A stretch of DNA of 64,000 nucleotides from Patagioenas fasciata (taxonomy: Eukaryota; Chordata; Aves; Columbiformes; Columbidae). Positions within the stretch are counted from its first letter, which is position 1. Each line of letters begins with the position of its first letter. Location of the stretch: NCBI RefSeq assembly GCF_037038585.1, contig NC_092521.1:68686898-68750897 (forward strand), written 5' to 3'. Both the position numbers and the translations under genes were made by a program. The notes beneath the pieces are model-generated. The model worked only from the letters and a program-made list of their open reading frames with translations, ran no database searches and was not told where the DNA came from. Shown here one piece after another: positions 25,601-35,046 of this stretch.

Positions 25601-27653
25601 TTTTAGAAACAGAACCTATAGTATGCCTAGTGGAGTGGCAGTGGCATAGAAAATTATGTCTCGAATAAGGGATGGGTGATCACTTCCAGGAGAACACTGA
25701 AAATATTTTAAAATCTCTTGAAGACTGTCAAGTTAATATTCTTAAGAGCAGCAAATTAACAAGTTTTTACACAATTTTCAAATTCCCACAGAAAATGAAA
25801 GTGAACTGACTTTTTGGAAATTTTAAATCATTTGAGTAGTGAATGAGTAAAAGTTGTTTTCCAGTTTCTTTTCAAGATTTTACTGAAGTTGTATGTACGT
25901 TTTTTCCCCTTGTGTGACAATACTCTCACTTACCCAAAGCAGTCCTATTTCCTTTTTGCTTGTAACTGTAATAGCATGGTCTGTAGTAGACAGCATGGTC
26001 TTCTTTAAAAGAAAACACTTTAAAATGTGTATTAATTAGTTTTTCAGCATAGCCCTTAAGTATTGTTGCAAATATAGAAGTAGTCTGAGTTCCATCTGAA
26101 AAAATATAGTTCTAGGAAGCCTGTTTCCTGTAGTTTGGTGTGATAGATGACTTCCTTTCTTTACAGCTAACTGAAGTGTACTTTTCTTTTATTTGTAGGC
26201 ATTCAACACCTTTATTGATGATATATTCGCTTTTATCATCACTATGCCAACATCTCATAGGCTGGCGTGCTTTAGAGATGATGTTGTGTTCCTGGTCTAT
26301 CTTTACCAAAGATGGTATGTCTTTCTTTAATATCCATCAGAGTTTTGACAACACTGTAGGTGGTTGTGTTCTCATTGCTATGAAGAACTATAAAATAGTT
26401 TGGGGTAGTGTTCAAGCAGAATTTTATACCACAGTAATATATAGTATGGTCTGGAAAATGGCAGTTGTGTATATGCCTAGTGAAGGGAACGGTGAGCAGG
26501 GGATCCTGAAAAGGATATCTCAGTACAATTAGCAGCAAAAGTGCTTTCCTACAGCTGACAGTATCCCTGGATCCGTTTTAGCATTCTAAGAGAGTACTCA
26601 AGAAATGCCTCTCCTCACAGCACTCTCATAATTTTTGTCAGTTAACCCTTCTCCCTCCTCAGAACAGCAGTCCTCCTTTTCAGCAGATAGTTTCACATTT
26701 CCAAGTTGCAACAACAACAACAAAAATAACCTGAGGCATGAATACCTGAAGTCAGGTGAAGGAGAGCGATTCTTAATCTTGTATTCACAAACCCACTTAG
26801 GAGTTCTGGGCTTCCCGACCTTGCTGAGGGGCTACTTGCCTACATATGCCTACATATGCTCAGTATCTGAGCTGCTCTGCAAGGCACATGCGCAGGATGT
26901 TTTCTTTTCAAACACCAGTTATCAGTTTCTCTTGTAAGCTGAGTATCTGGCAAGTTTCAGATTCTTTACGTAACTAAAATCAGATGGGGAAAAAGGCCAT
27001 GTGCAGTAATCACTGAAATACTGCTCATAAGTGAAGCTACAGAAAGTGTGCCCTTGTTCTGAAGAATGAATATTTATATGAGCAAACAAGAATTTTAAGC
27101 CAAGTTCATATTATATCAGAATATATGGATATGTATGTCTAACTGATCATTAGTACTAAATGTAGACTTGAGTTTTGGGTTTATATGATCACACGTAACT
27201 GTAGTAAAATAGGTCCCATTCGAAGGTATTTTTCTAAAAGGTAAGAGCTCAACAACTTCTGATAGGGGCTGGGCACTGGTTTCAAGTTTGAGAGGAATCC
27301 TGGATTGCTTGGGAAGCACTCCAGCCAAGCTTGAGGGGAGATAATACAGCTCTTAAGAGGCTTTGTTATGAAACAACTGGTTAAGTCTCAGTGTGAAGAA
27401 CCTCATGTGTCTGTAGCTAATCTTTAAAACTGTTGTGGTTTTTGCCGCAAATGGGAATAAAAAATATTATGAGAAAGAAATGAACCTTTAAAATTAAGTG
27501 GTACAGAACTGCTTAATTTGTTCCGGTAGCAGACAGTGTTGTAACTCATGTTTTGTTTTTTCTACCAGGCTTTATCCTGTGGATAAGAGCAGAGTGAATG
27601 AGTATGGAGAATCTTACGAAGAAAAGCCGAAAAAAAAAGCTCATAGAGAATAA
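1404..27653 (+). CDS. CLPTM1L: CLPTM1L (cleft lip and palate transmembrane protein 1-like), complete, 17 exons
   Basis: Coding parts: join(1404-1586, 2339-2439, 4312-4501, 4721-4863, 6905-6983, 9489-9606, 12633-12727, 14129-14213, 15629-15732, 18566-18631, 19709-19759, 20490-20572, 22363-22397, 22718-22773, 22854-22898, 26199-26314, 27569-27653). This totals 1635 nt, 544 codons plus TAA. All introns are GT-AG and the phase is continuous. The start is the first ATG after the CpG promoter, with a strong GCCGCC context.

The family is a multi-pass ER membrane protein (CLPTM1 family). From established knowledge, CLPTM1L has been linked to scrambling of glucosaminyl-phosphatidylinositol for GPI-anchor synthesis and to cisplatin response (CRR9). 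Visible features: an N-terminal hydrophobic anchor at about residues 8-30; a long lumenal-type region with [20 protein letters not shown] and [15 protein letters not shown] blocks; then hydrophobic segments near 289-311, 336-366, 410-427, 442-462 and 480-495. The C-terminal tail is basic (KPKKKAHRE). Length is close to the human protein (538). TERT follows on the same strand. Confidence 0.97.
1587..2338 (+). other. CLPTM1L: CLPTM1L intron 1
   Basis: GT-AG intron. The first about 370 bases continue the CpG island (GC boxes on both strands); the rest is AT-richer with a poly-T run near 2160-2185. No other gene is seen. Confidence 0.85.
2339..2439 (+). CDS. CLPTM1L: CLPTM1L exon 2
   Basis: Residues 62-94 plus two bases of codon 95. 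Encodes [16 protein letters not shown] through the IESKFE block. Acceptor TTTCAG, donor GTAAGT. Confidence 0.93.
2440..4311 (+). other. CLPTM1L: CLPTM1L intron 2
   Basis: AT-rich intron. The only distinct structure is a short TTTG microsatellite at 3451-3471. No mobile element was recognised. Confidence 0.8.
3451..3471. repeat. (TTTG)n microsatellite
   Basis: About four to five tandem TTTG units within CLPTM1L intron 2. Confidence 0.8.
4312..4501 (+). CDS. CLPTM1L: CLPTM1L exon 3
   Basis: Completes codon 95 and runs to residue 158. It contains the highly conserved blocks [29 protein letters not shown] and [18 protein letters not shown], the latter two close to identical with the human protein. 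Confidence 0.96.
4721..4863 (+). CDS. CLPTM1L: CLPTM1L exon 4
   Basis: Residues 159-205 plus two bases. Encodes [20 protein letters not shown] and [19 protein letters not shown]. The preceding intron (4502-4720) is only 219 bp. Confidence 0.95.
4864..6904 (+). other. CLPTM1L: CLPTM1L intron 4
   Basis: AT-rich intron. It contains a poly-T tract near 5092-5107 and a GT/G-rich low-complexity tract at 6525-6645. No coding or mobile element was recognised. Confidence 0.8.
6525..6645. repeat. GT-rich low-complexity tract
   Basis: Purely T/G sequence with G5 runs (GGGGGTGGGGGTTGGG) followed by TTG/TTTG imperfect repeats. Frames across it look open only because the tract lacks stop codons. Confidence 0.85.
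6905..6983 (+). CDS. CLPTM1L: CLPTM1L exon 5
   Basis: Completes codon 206 (ATG) and runs to residue 232: [19 protein letters not shown] and RVKDLM. Donor GTGAGT. Confidence 0.95.
6984..9488 (+). other. CLPTM1L: CLPTM1L intron 5
   Basis: AT-rich intron of 2.5 kb. No recognisable gene, RNA or mobile element. A 165-codon open frame at 8209-8706 has no recognised similarity and spans non-conserved sequence. Confidence 0.75.
9489..9606 (+). CDS. CLPTM1L: CLPTM1L exon 6
   Basis: Residues 233-271 plus one base. Encodes [20 protein letters not shown] and [17 protein letters not shown], strongly conserved. Confidence 0.96.
10788..11118 (+). mobile_element. CR1 LINE, 3' end fragment
   Basis: 5'-truncated CR1 (AATGTTTACAAATAT, GTTCCACTTAAATTTGAG, GGCTGCCCAGGGAGGTTGTG, GGGGATTGGACTAGATGATC blocks) ending in the ATTCTGTG tail. 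It lies in sense orientation within CLPTM1L intron 6 and is non-coding. Confidence 0.92.
11271..11286. repeat. Poly-G run
   Basis: Homopolymeric G tract in intron 6, prone to length variation and to sequencing error. Confidence 0.8.
12633..12727 (+). CDS. CLPTM1L: CLPTM1L exon 7
   Basis: Completes codon 272 and runs to residue 303. Encodes [17 protein letters not shown] followed by the hydrophobic segment [14 protein letters not shown], the first part of a membrane helix shared with exon 8. Confidence 0.96.
12728..14128 (+). other. CLPTM1L: CLPTM1L intron 7
   Basis: AT-rich intron with a small AT/AG microsatellite (13493-13516). Otherwise nothing recognised. Confidence 0.78.
13493..13516. 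repeat. (AT)n(AG)n microsatellite
   Basis: Short ATATATAT stretch followed by AGAGAGAGATAGATA in CLPTM1L intron 7. Confidence 0.75.
14129..14213 (+). CDS. CLPTM1L: CLPTM1L exon 8
   Basis: Residues 304-331 plus one base. LLFDFLAF finishes the membrane helix, then comes the basic loop [20 protein letters not shown]. Donor GTAAGG. Confidence 0.96.
14214..15628 (+). other. CLPTM1L: CLPTM1L intron 8
   Basis: AT-rich intron. No mobile element or gene was recognised. Confidence 0.75.
15629..15732 (+). CDS. CLPTM1L: CLPTM1L exon 9
   Basis: Completes codon 332 and runs to residue 366: [19 protein letters not shown] and [16 protein letters not shown]. These are two hydrophobic segments separated by an acidic turn (DEQ). 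Confidence 0.96.
15733..18565 (+). other. CLPTM1L: CLPTM1L intron 9
   Basis: 2.8-kb intron with one antisense CR1 (16317-16613). The rest is AT-rich and unrecognised. Confidence 0.78.
16317..16613 (-). mobile_element. CR1 LINE, 3' end fragment (antisense)
   Basis: Reverse-complement CR1. It begins with the tail (CACAGAATCACAG), then GGGACCTCTGGAGATCATCT, CTGGGCAGCCTGTTCCAGTG and the GAACCTCCTGTG block. The antisense translation shows the CR1 C-terminal motif [19 protein letters not shown]. It is truncated and non-functional. Confidence 0.92.
18566..18631 (+). CDS. CLPTM1L: CLPTM1L exon 10
   Basis: Residues 367-388, [20 protein letters not shown] then IQ, in phase on both sides. The second half differs most from the human sequence in this otherwise conserved part. 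Donor GTATAG is weaker than its neighbours. Confidence 0.93.
18632..19708 (+). other. CLPTM1L: CLPTM1L intron 10
   Basis: AT-rich intron with nothing recognised. Confidence 0.75.
19709..19759 (+). CDS. CLPTM1L: CLPTM1L exon 11
   Basis: Residues 389-405, [17 protein letters not shown]: a 17-codon phase-0 micro-exon in the cytosol-facing loop. Confidence 0.94.
19760..20489 (+). other. CLPTM1L: CLPTM1L intron 11
   Basis: 730-bp intron containing a short CR1 3' tail (20171-20253). Otherwise unremarkable. Confidence 0.78.
20171..20253 (+). mobile_element. CR1 LINE, extreme 3' end
   Basis: Only the last about 80 bp of a CR1: TTAGGTTATGGTTGGACTCG, ATGATCCTGAG, TTCCAACCAAAACGATTCTA and an ATTCTATGATTCTGTG tail. 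It is severely 5' truncated. Confidence 0.88.
20490..20572 (+). CDS. CLPTM1L: CLPTM1L exon 12
   Basis: Residues 406-432 plus two bases: [20 protein letters not shown] then LLNVKYK. One membrane segment. Donor GTACTG is non-consensus after +2 but keeps frame with exon 13. Confidence 0.94.
20573..22362 (+). other. CLPTM1L: CLPTM1L intron 12
   Basis: AT-rich intron with nothing recognised. Confidence 0.75.
22363..22397 (+). CDS. CLPTM1L: CLPTM1L exon 13 (micro-exon)
   Basis: 35 nt: completes codon 433 and ends in codon 445. Encodes [12 protein letters not shown], identical to the human segment, which confirms this very small exon. The following intron (22398-22717) is 320 bp with a T/G-rich start and no other feature. 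Confidence 0.94.
22718..22773 (+). CDS. CLPTM1L: CLPTM1L exon 14
   Basis: Residues 445-463: [19 protein letters not shown], a membrane segment. It is followed by the shortest intron of the gene (22774-22853, 80 bp). Confidence 0.96.
22854..22898 (+). CDS. CLPTM1L: CLPTM1L exon 15
   Basis: Residues 464-478: [15 protein letters not shown], phase 0 both sides, acceptor CCTAG. Confidence 0.95.
22899..26198 (+). other. CLPTM1L: CLPTM1L intron 15
   Basis: 3.3-kb AT-rich intron, the longest of the gene, with a poly-A run at about 23035-23061. No mobile element, RNA or coding region was recognised. Confidence 0.75.
26199..26314 (+). CDS. CLPTM1L: CLPTM1L exon 16
   Basis: Residues 479-516 plus two bases. 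Encodes [20 protein letters not shown] and [19 protein letters not shown], nearly identical to human and the best conserved block of the family. Confidence 0.97.
26315..27568 (+). other. CLPTM1L: CLPTM1L intron 16
   Basis: 1.25-kb intron with a short CAA repeat near 26710. Otherwise nothing recognised. Confidence 0.75.
27569..27653 (+). CDS. CLPTM1L: CLPTM1L exon 17 (terminal coding part)
   Basis: Completes Trp517 and encodes [27 protein letters not shown] and TAA. The lysine-rich cytosolic C-terminus differs from the human tail, which is typical for this end. Confidence 0.96.
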
Positions 27654-27900
27654 CTAAGAATTGAAGAAGTTTCTGACCCCTGGACTCTTACTGGCTTCAT
27701 GTATTATCTGTTCTTAAGGAAGGAAAAACTTATTTAATAAGAGTATTTTTAAAGCTTATGACAGAACTACATGGACAATACATCTTCTATATTGCCAAAA
27801 TCTAGTTTTGATATCCTCCTATTTCAATATCCTCTTTTGTCCTCACAAGGTCCACAGTCTGCCAGATGTCATTAAATAAACTTCCTGCATTTAAACTTCT
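27654..27900 (+). other. CLPTM1L: CLPTM1L 3' UTR (proximal)
   Basis: Non-coding sequence from the stop codon to just past the first AATAAA. The real end may lie further downstream if later signals are used. Confidence 0.7.
27875..27880 (+). terminator. CLPTM1L: Polyadenylation signal AATAAA for CLPTM1L
   Basis: Canonical hexamer about 220 bp after the stop codon, followed by T-rich sequence. Further AATAAA hexamers at 28076-28081 and 29024-29029 could give longer 3' UTRs. Confidence 0.7.
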
Positions 27901-30900
27901 CTTCACTGAATACCTAAGTGACCTGACCATTGTAATTAATATCCAAATCTATGTTTTTAAGACAACTCACTAACTGAAAGTGTGGTGCCCGTGCCACTGG
28001 GCTATGAGAAGTGAAAAAACAAGCCAGTGTGTTACAGCAGAATCGAGCGTTATTGCCAAACTGGAGGCTGTCAAAAATAAAATGTGTAATATTGGATTAT
28101 GTGCTAATTACAGATCATTCTTGTTTGATAATGGAAATTCTAGAAATTGTGATTAAAGTTGTAAGTTGTATGCGGGCATTTAAGTTCATAGCTTAAAAAA
28201 AAAGTATGGGAAATATCGGATGAGACAAATTGGGTTGTGAAAATTCAAAATCTGCCCACAAGATAGCAGAGGGCTTCAGTTGTCTTAAATAGAATGAAGA
28301 TGTGGAAAAACTGTAACATGATTTATTTCAATATGTATCCAAGTTTATAGAAATCCTTTTGCATTGTTGACAAACCTTCTGATTTCATGGCATAGCAGAT
28401 GTTCATATAATGCAAATCATTGTTACGTGCTAGGAAAGTCTCTCAACGCATCTTAAATTCTGCACCATGTGGTACCCCAATGACCTCCTAGACCAATTCT
28501 CTCCTTGGTCTTTCCTTCTCCCTTCCTGCCCCATTCTTATTTATAAGATGAAACACACATCATTCAAGTGGAATGATTTTTCTCAAATACAATACAGGTT
28601 CAACAAACTACCTGGATAAAGAGCAAAACCAAACAGCCCGGTGAAGAATAGGTATCTTTCTTTCAGAAAATTTAAAATCCATATACCATGGGAACAGTTC
28701 ATTAAGGGAAGTATTTTGATCTGTTTCTTTCAAACTAGTAATAACAATCAGGTTGAATTATTATACCAAAATTCAAACTTCACAGTTCTATCTAGAAACC
28801 ATGGTTCAGGTTTCTTGGTAAGTGTAATACAGAGTGCATTCCTTTCAGCAGCACAAAAACACAATTAAAAAAAATCCAAAAGGCAGAACTGTAGTTTCTA
28901 ATTCCAGTTTTGCTTTGGTCAGTAAGTTTACAAATTAACCTTAATGATTAAGTTTCTTTATTAAACTGTATGCTGTTTGTGCAAGGCTGTTTAACTTCAA
29001 TTTGTCATTGATTGAAAAAATTAAATAAAGAACACAGATCTACTCCTATAGTCTGTAACTACTTTATGAAGTAGATTTTATCTAGTTCTGATACTGCAGA
29101 AGTCTGAACATATAAATACTCGAATCCCAAAAAGATAGAGAAATGTGCCTAACTTCTTTTGTTACAGACTAGTCTTTCTTATACTGAAGTCCTTCTTACA
29201 TGCTGCTGGCAATGGAAAAGAGACGCGAAAAGAGACTCACGTTCATGTTAAGGTCTCTTCACACTGTTAATTGTAACTAAGGAGGACTGTTGATTTTTAG
29301 CATTAAACATAAATAAATCTATGCAAAACTGGGATTGCATTTGCTCTGTCTTGTAGCTGGTTTGGGTTTGTTTGGAAGGAGCTCTTTGCTGTTCAGCAAA
29401 CTAACTTGGGACTCGTATTTCATAATAGCTAAATGTAAATGTGTGAAAAATTTTCCTGATATAAATAATGCATATAGCACATTGCCTTTTTGTGCCATTT
29501 CAAAACAATCCAGTCTTTGGTTCTTGTAGAGTAGCTTCTGAAAGTCCAGAATATCATATTGAGATGTTTCTAATGTTTCATCCTGAATTTTTGTTAGTAG
29601 CTGTTCAAAAAAATCTCTCTTGTACCTTTACATACTGTGAGTTTACTGGTCTTCTGTCTTGAATTTCTGATGACAATGACCTCATCATATCCTATACTGT
29701 AGACATAAAGAATATAAAATTAGAACATTCAAAGTCTTTACAATGAACGAGACTTTCCTGTTCAAGTCATTGTTCTATGCATTCCACTTCCAAATAAAAG
29801 ACTTGGCATACGAGATGGTTACCTTTTTTTGTTGGAAGGGTGATGAAAAACTATGTAAGTAATGTAACTTTGGAGATATTAAATGAAATGTTTTAACTTT
29901 CTAGTTGTGGAAATGACATCAGCTTAAAACAAAACTGTGGTTCTGTGTGTGATTAATGCAGAAGGAAAGCTGACATATAAAATTTCATTGAATGTACTGC
30001 AGGTTGTGCTGGATTATCAGTATCTGTAATCTGTTTCAGAGTTCAAGAAAAACTTTAAAACTTCCTCACTTCTAATAGGAGTGACTGTGGTAAGCAAGTA
30101 GGTGACCTTTTCCCATTCAGCTTGTAATGAATTTGGAAATTAAAATATTACAGTGAGTTGGGGGTGGGGCTGTTTTAGAGTTAATTAGGAGAATCATCAC
30201 GTGCATCTGGTAGATACTCTTACACAGCACTTAATAGTGCATAATGACAGCCATCATCATTCTCTATGGACAGAAGTGAAGACAAAATGCAATTTCCTTC
30301 TCATCTTTACCTGCTGACTGTGTTCTCCAAGAGGTGACCTTCTGCCCTTAGGATTTTTTCCCTGGAGCTCACTGAGTTCCAAAATGGGCAGCAGCTGAAG
30401 AAGTCTGCTGTGCTCTGCTTCTGTGGCTGCTAGAGCAGGTGCTGTATATGCCGCTGATGCATAGACTCAGCACTGCTGTAGGTTCCCTTTTCATATGGCA
30501 TTACACTCCAGTAGTTGTCAGCTACAGCTCCGTGCCAGAAGTGTTCAGACAGGTAATTCTGTAGTTTGTCTGCATGCATCACCTTTTCCAGTTTTTCCAT
30601 CAGAAGATAAATCTTATGTTGAAGAAGGGAAACATGATAATTTATTAGTAATGCTGGTCCCCTCTATGCTACAGCTTTGCAATGTTGTAAGACCAGCGTA
30701 GGTGGGAAGGGACCTTGTGAGGCTGTTCAGTACCAGCACAGCATCTTCCCCCTCTAACAGACTGATCAAGCTTTCCTGATGGTTGTGTGTAAAACCTTCC
30801 AGGTGAATAAATGTAGCTATAGACGTTGAGAAATACAGCCAGAAAGAGCCCAACTTTCCCAGATGCCCAATGACTGTCTCTGAATGCTTCCTCTCTCACA

Positions 30901-31788
30901 CTAGGAGAGGTTTGGTCCTGTGTCTATGAGGTTTAAGGCACTTTTCCAGTGGTTGCAGACACATTTAAGAATTTCTCTTAGTATGGGAGGAAACGGTGAT
31001 GTCTCCCATGTTTTCACCCATCTATGTTAAATACCACTGCTGCTTAAGGATATTTGGAGCTAATCAGTTCACTCGAGCTTTTCCTTTATGCAATTCTATT
31101 TCTTACTGCTCCTTTTAATATTGAGTCCACAAAAATCCTGTTTGTTTGTTTTTATCCTATCCCCACACACACCCTGATGAGCATACCTGCATCAAAAGGA
31201 ACAAAAATACTTTAGATTCAAAAGACAAACACTTGAACACTGGGAAGGGAATTCTCTCTCATATTGTCTTCCTGTGTTCAGTTCAAAGGATCATGTAGCT
31301 TCTCCCCTTCTCCCCCCAGCTTTCTGTTCAGCAGTACTCTGTCCTTTTAGTCCTTACCGTGTGGTACCCACAAAACTTACAAACTGTTTTGGGTATAAAA
31401 TGTACCAGCCTCTCAGTTTCTGGCCCCTAATATTCTCCGTAGTCATCCACAGCTCCACAATCCTTGTTAACTTAAGACAGAGCTCTTTGATGGTTGCTTT
31501 TATGATGATTTGTCCTCCTTCTAGTCTTGCACTTCTGCAAAGACTGATGGGCTATCTTACTTTCATTTTGGACTTTGAAGAGTTCACCATGAATGTTTTT
31601 ATTACGCATTAATTGCCTCTAGCAGTCTCTAGCCACAGGTTAGTCTGTGTTGAGCAGCCTAAGGGACAGGTAGATGTTTCACTGCCATGGTTCATCCGCA
31701 AGCGCTGCTCCAGCTAACCACCCAGCTGCTGAAGCAAGAGCCTGTGAGCATATACTTGGGAACTGCAGCTGTGCTCTTCACTCCCATT
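27901..31788. other. Intergenic spacer, unique AT-rich part
   Basis: Between CLPTM1L and the repeat cluster. It carries alternative AATAAA hexamers (28076, 29024). I recognise no gene, RNA or clear mobile element; open frames here are short and unconserved-looking. Confidence 0.65.
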
Positions 31789-32133
31789 GCTGAGGGGAGA
31801 CCTTATCGTTGTCTACAACTATCTGAGAGGAGGTCGTAGCATGGAGGGTGTTGGTCTCTTGTCCCAGGTAGCAAGTGATAGAACAAGAGGAAATGCCCTC
31901 TAGGTATGCCAGGTGAGGTTTAGATTGGATATGAGGAAAAGTTTCTTCATGGAAAGGGTTGTCAGGTGTTGGAACAGGCTGCCCAGGGAAGTGGTGGAGT
32001 CACCACCCCTGGAGGTGTTTAAAAGATATGTAGATGAGGCTCTTAGGGACATGTTTTAGTGACAGTGCTAGGCTATGGTTGGACTCGATGATCTTGAGAG
32101 TGTTTTTCAACCAAAATGATTCTATGATTCTGT
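31789..32133 (+). mobile_element. CR1 LINE, 3' end fragment
   Basis: CR1 of the same subtype as the copy at 60-533: GAGGGGAGACCTTATCG, GTAGCATGGAGGGTGTTGGT, TTGGACTCGATGATCTTGAG and an ATTCTATGATTCTGT tail. The coding part is interrupted by stops. Confidence 0.92.
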
Positions 32134-32443
32134 TCAGAACACTAGGCTTGGCACAGCTGCAACTTAGTGGTATGTAACGCTCAATGTTTGTCTCAGGGCC
32201 AGCCAGCAGTGGCTCTCTGGTACATTTTCCTTCCTTGCTGCCCTGCAGCCTCCTATCTGCACCACTTGCAAGCTTCAGCTCAAAGAGCTGTCACAGGTAC
32301 CTAGTTTGAACTGACTTCCACAGGATCTACTGGAGTATAGCCTCTACTTTTCCAACTGGATTTAGCAATTTACATTTCCCATACTGAAGTTCTCAGCTCT
32401 TCCTACACCTGCTGTTCAGTCTCTGTCATAAGCAGGTGTTTCA
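32134..32443. other. Spacer between CR1 copies
   Basis: 310 bp with no recognised element. Confidence 0.5.
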
Positions 32444-32766
32444 TTGAGACCCCATCTGGAATATTGTGTCCATTTCTGGGCCCCTCAGTTCAAGAAGGAC
32501 AGGGAACTGCTGGAGAGGGTCCAGCGCAGGGCAACAAAGATGATTAAGGGAGTGGAGCATCTCCCTTATGAGGAAAGGCTGAGGGAGCTGGGGCTCTTTA
32601 GCTTGGAGAAGAGGAGACTGAGGGGTGACCTCATTAATGTTTATAAATATGTAAAGGGTGAGTGTCACAAGGATGGAGCCAGGCTCTTCTTGGCAACCAT
32701 TGATAGGACAAGGGACAAGGGGTACAAACTGGAACACAGGAGGTTCCACTTAAATCTTAGAAGAAG
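32444..32766 (+). mobile_element. CR1 LINE, internal 3' ORF fragment lacking its 3' end
   Basis: Encodes the CR1 ORF2 C-terminal region in one frame ([56 protein letters not shown] motifs) and then breaks off at about 32766 before the usual 3' UTR and tail. The missing 3' end implies later deletion or rearrangement, because CR1 insertions normally lose the 5' end instead. Confidence 0.9.
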
Positions 32767-33654
32767 GGTCAGCAGTACATTATGGATCTGTTTGCTTATT
32801 ATCAAAAACCTCCACTGAACAAAAACCAAAAAGCAGACTTGAAGAGACAAAACTCTGCATGCATCCATGTCCTTCACTACTACTTTCTTCATCTGATCAC
32901 TTCACAGAATTAGAATTTCAAGAAGTAGCTTACGAAGAGGAAACAGAGACACATTCACCCTTTTGGGGGACAGGGAAGGGGAAAGGTAGATAGTGTTATC
33001 TGGTTATGGTGTGGTTTTAAATGATTGGTTATAAATACCTCTAGCTGGAGTGTCAAACAAGCCCCTTAGACTTCCTGGCTTTCTGTCCCAGGATTTCAGA
33101 AAGGATTGGCATCTTCTGCTAATCAGCTCTAGCCATTCTCAGTCTGCAACAATATTTTTTAAAGAGCTGGTCTTTTCTGCCGGCCTCTGCATTTCTAAAG
33201 GCAGCACAGTCTTTCACTGACAGTCTCTCAGTGACAAAGGCTAACTCAGTTCATACACAAAACAGGTATTTCATTCTGCTGAAGATTTGACCAGCTCTTC
33301 CATTCAGCTACCAGCAGGATCATATATTTTTCTTCTTTCAGATTAATCCTCTCCAGCATCTTTTTCCCAGGTTAAATGTAGTCCCATAGTTCTTTCCTGG
33401 GACTCTATCCTGGCATCACAGCACTGGTGCAGAGCTCTGAAGGATTCAGCAGAGAAGTGAAAGGATACTCCCTTCTCTAATAAAGTTACCAACTACCAAC
33501 TCTTTCTTAGGGTCAAGCTGAAAATTTATTATAATAATCGACCATCTTTGAAGTGAGATAGTAACACCTAGGTTTGCCAAGGCCAAGAGTAAATGCTAAG
33601 AAAAGTGCTTTGTTTATAGGAGAAGAATAAGATTTCTCAGCACACAGAGCTTTT
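32767..33654. other. Intergenic spacer
   Basis: About 0.9 kb between CR1 fragments with no recognised gene or element. Confidence 0.5.
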
Positions 33655-33918
33655 CACAGAATCACAAAATGTCAGGGATTGGAAGGGACCTCAAAAGATC
33701 ACGTAGTCCAATCCCCCTGCCGGAGCAGGAACACCTAGATGAGGCTACACAGGAAGGTGTCCAGGCAGGTTTTGAATGTCTCCACAGTAGGAGACTCCAC
33801 AACCTCCCTGGGCAGCCTGTTCCAGTGCTCTGGCACCCTTACTGAGAAGAAGTTTCTTCTAAAATTTAAGTGGAACCTCTTGTGTTCCAATTTGAACCCA
33901 TTCTTTTCTACCACTGGA
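33655..33918 (-). mobile_element. CR1 LINE, 3' end fragment (antisense)
   Basis: Reverse-complement CR1: tail TCACAGAATCACA, AGTCCAATCCCCCTGCC, GGGCAGCCTGTTCCAGTG and GTGGAACCTCTTGTGTTCCA. Same subtype as the copies at 681 and 10788. Confidence 0.92.
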
Positions 33919-35041
33919 CAGTTTCTGGACTCTAATGAGGTTTAGCGCACATGGACTCTCATCCCACTGCCACAGGGGCAGGACATGCTTTACATTGTGC
34001 TGCCGACCCTTGTGGCACAATGACCCACAAACATGAGCTAAGAAGACTTAGAGCACTTGTGCAGCATCTACTCCACACATACAAATGAGAAGTCACTTTT
34101 TTTGCTAGTGCTCCTGGTAGATGGCAGATATCAAGCAGCCTCGTCAGGGAAATGCTGGTTTTCTTTCTCCTTTCCTCACGTGCCCACATATAGCGAGACA
34201 CATCTTTTCTTTCATTGCAACACCATACTACAGGTTTGTAAGCTTGCATGTAAGTGTACAGGGTGAAGATACTAAAGCTGAGATACACTTACTATTTCTC
34301 ACACAGCAGGCTCCCTCTGGGGGTGCAAGTACAGGACCGAGAGCAGAGCTCCCACCACCCAAGAACAGATACATGAAATGCAAATAGTCCATTAATGGTC
34401 AGCAGGGAATGTCATCCAAGAGACCAGGTAGAACAAGGTTCTGCACACGAAAATGAAACAAAGAACCCATTTGAAAAAGCTCCCATATATGGTGAAAATG
34501 CAGATGATTACAAGGCATGAAAGATGGTCAAAGAGCCCTCTTCAAGAACAGGGAAAGAATGCTCCAGCAATAACCCCAGGTAAAGTCACCATGTCTCATC
34601 AACACCACCTCTTCATTGCCAGCAGATTCCTCACTCCTTCAGTACAAGAAGACCGCTGCTTTTTTACGAACCTTTTGCCACTGCAGATTCTGCAATCACA
34701 TCATAGTAAAAAAATAACCCAGTGAGGTGTAAAGTATTGAGTAAATACAATTTTAAGGAGCCAACGGTGCACACATCTTCTGCTCTACCTTTTTCATGCT
34801 GTACTTGGGCAGAGTAAATTTTGATGCAAACTGGTGGATGATGCAGGCATCTTCAGTACTGAAGTAGCACTCAGAGTTTGAAAGCAACTGGACAGACCAC
34901 ACCTGGGCCACGAAGAGATCTGTGCCAAAGGGAATGAGTTTGTGTGGAGGTCTCAAAACTGAAGAGTCTCATCTGAATGAATAGAGGCATGTCAACACAG
35001 CGTGAGCTTGCAGAAAGTAGTAATTCAGTATGGACTGAACC
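33919..35041. other. Intergenic spacer
   Basis: About 1.1 kb without a recognised gene, RNA or repeat. Confidence 0.5.
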
Positions 35042-35046
35042 CACAA

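Noticed and set aside
30690-30900. Possible old antisense CR1 (GTGGGAAGGGACCTTGTGAGG)
   Set aside because: Only a short weak resemblance to the CR1 3' block; not enough to annotate.
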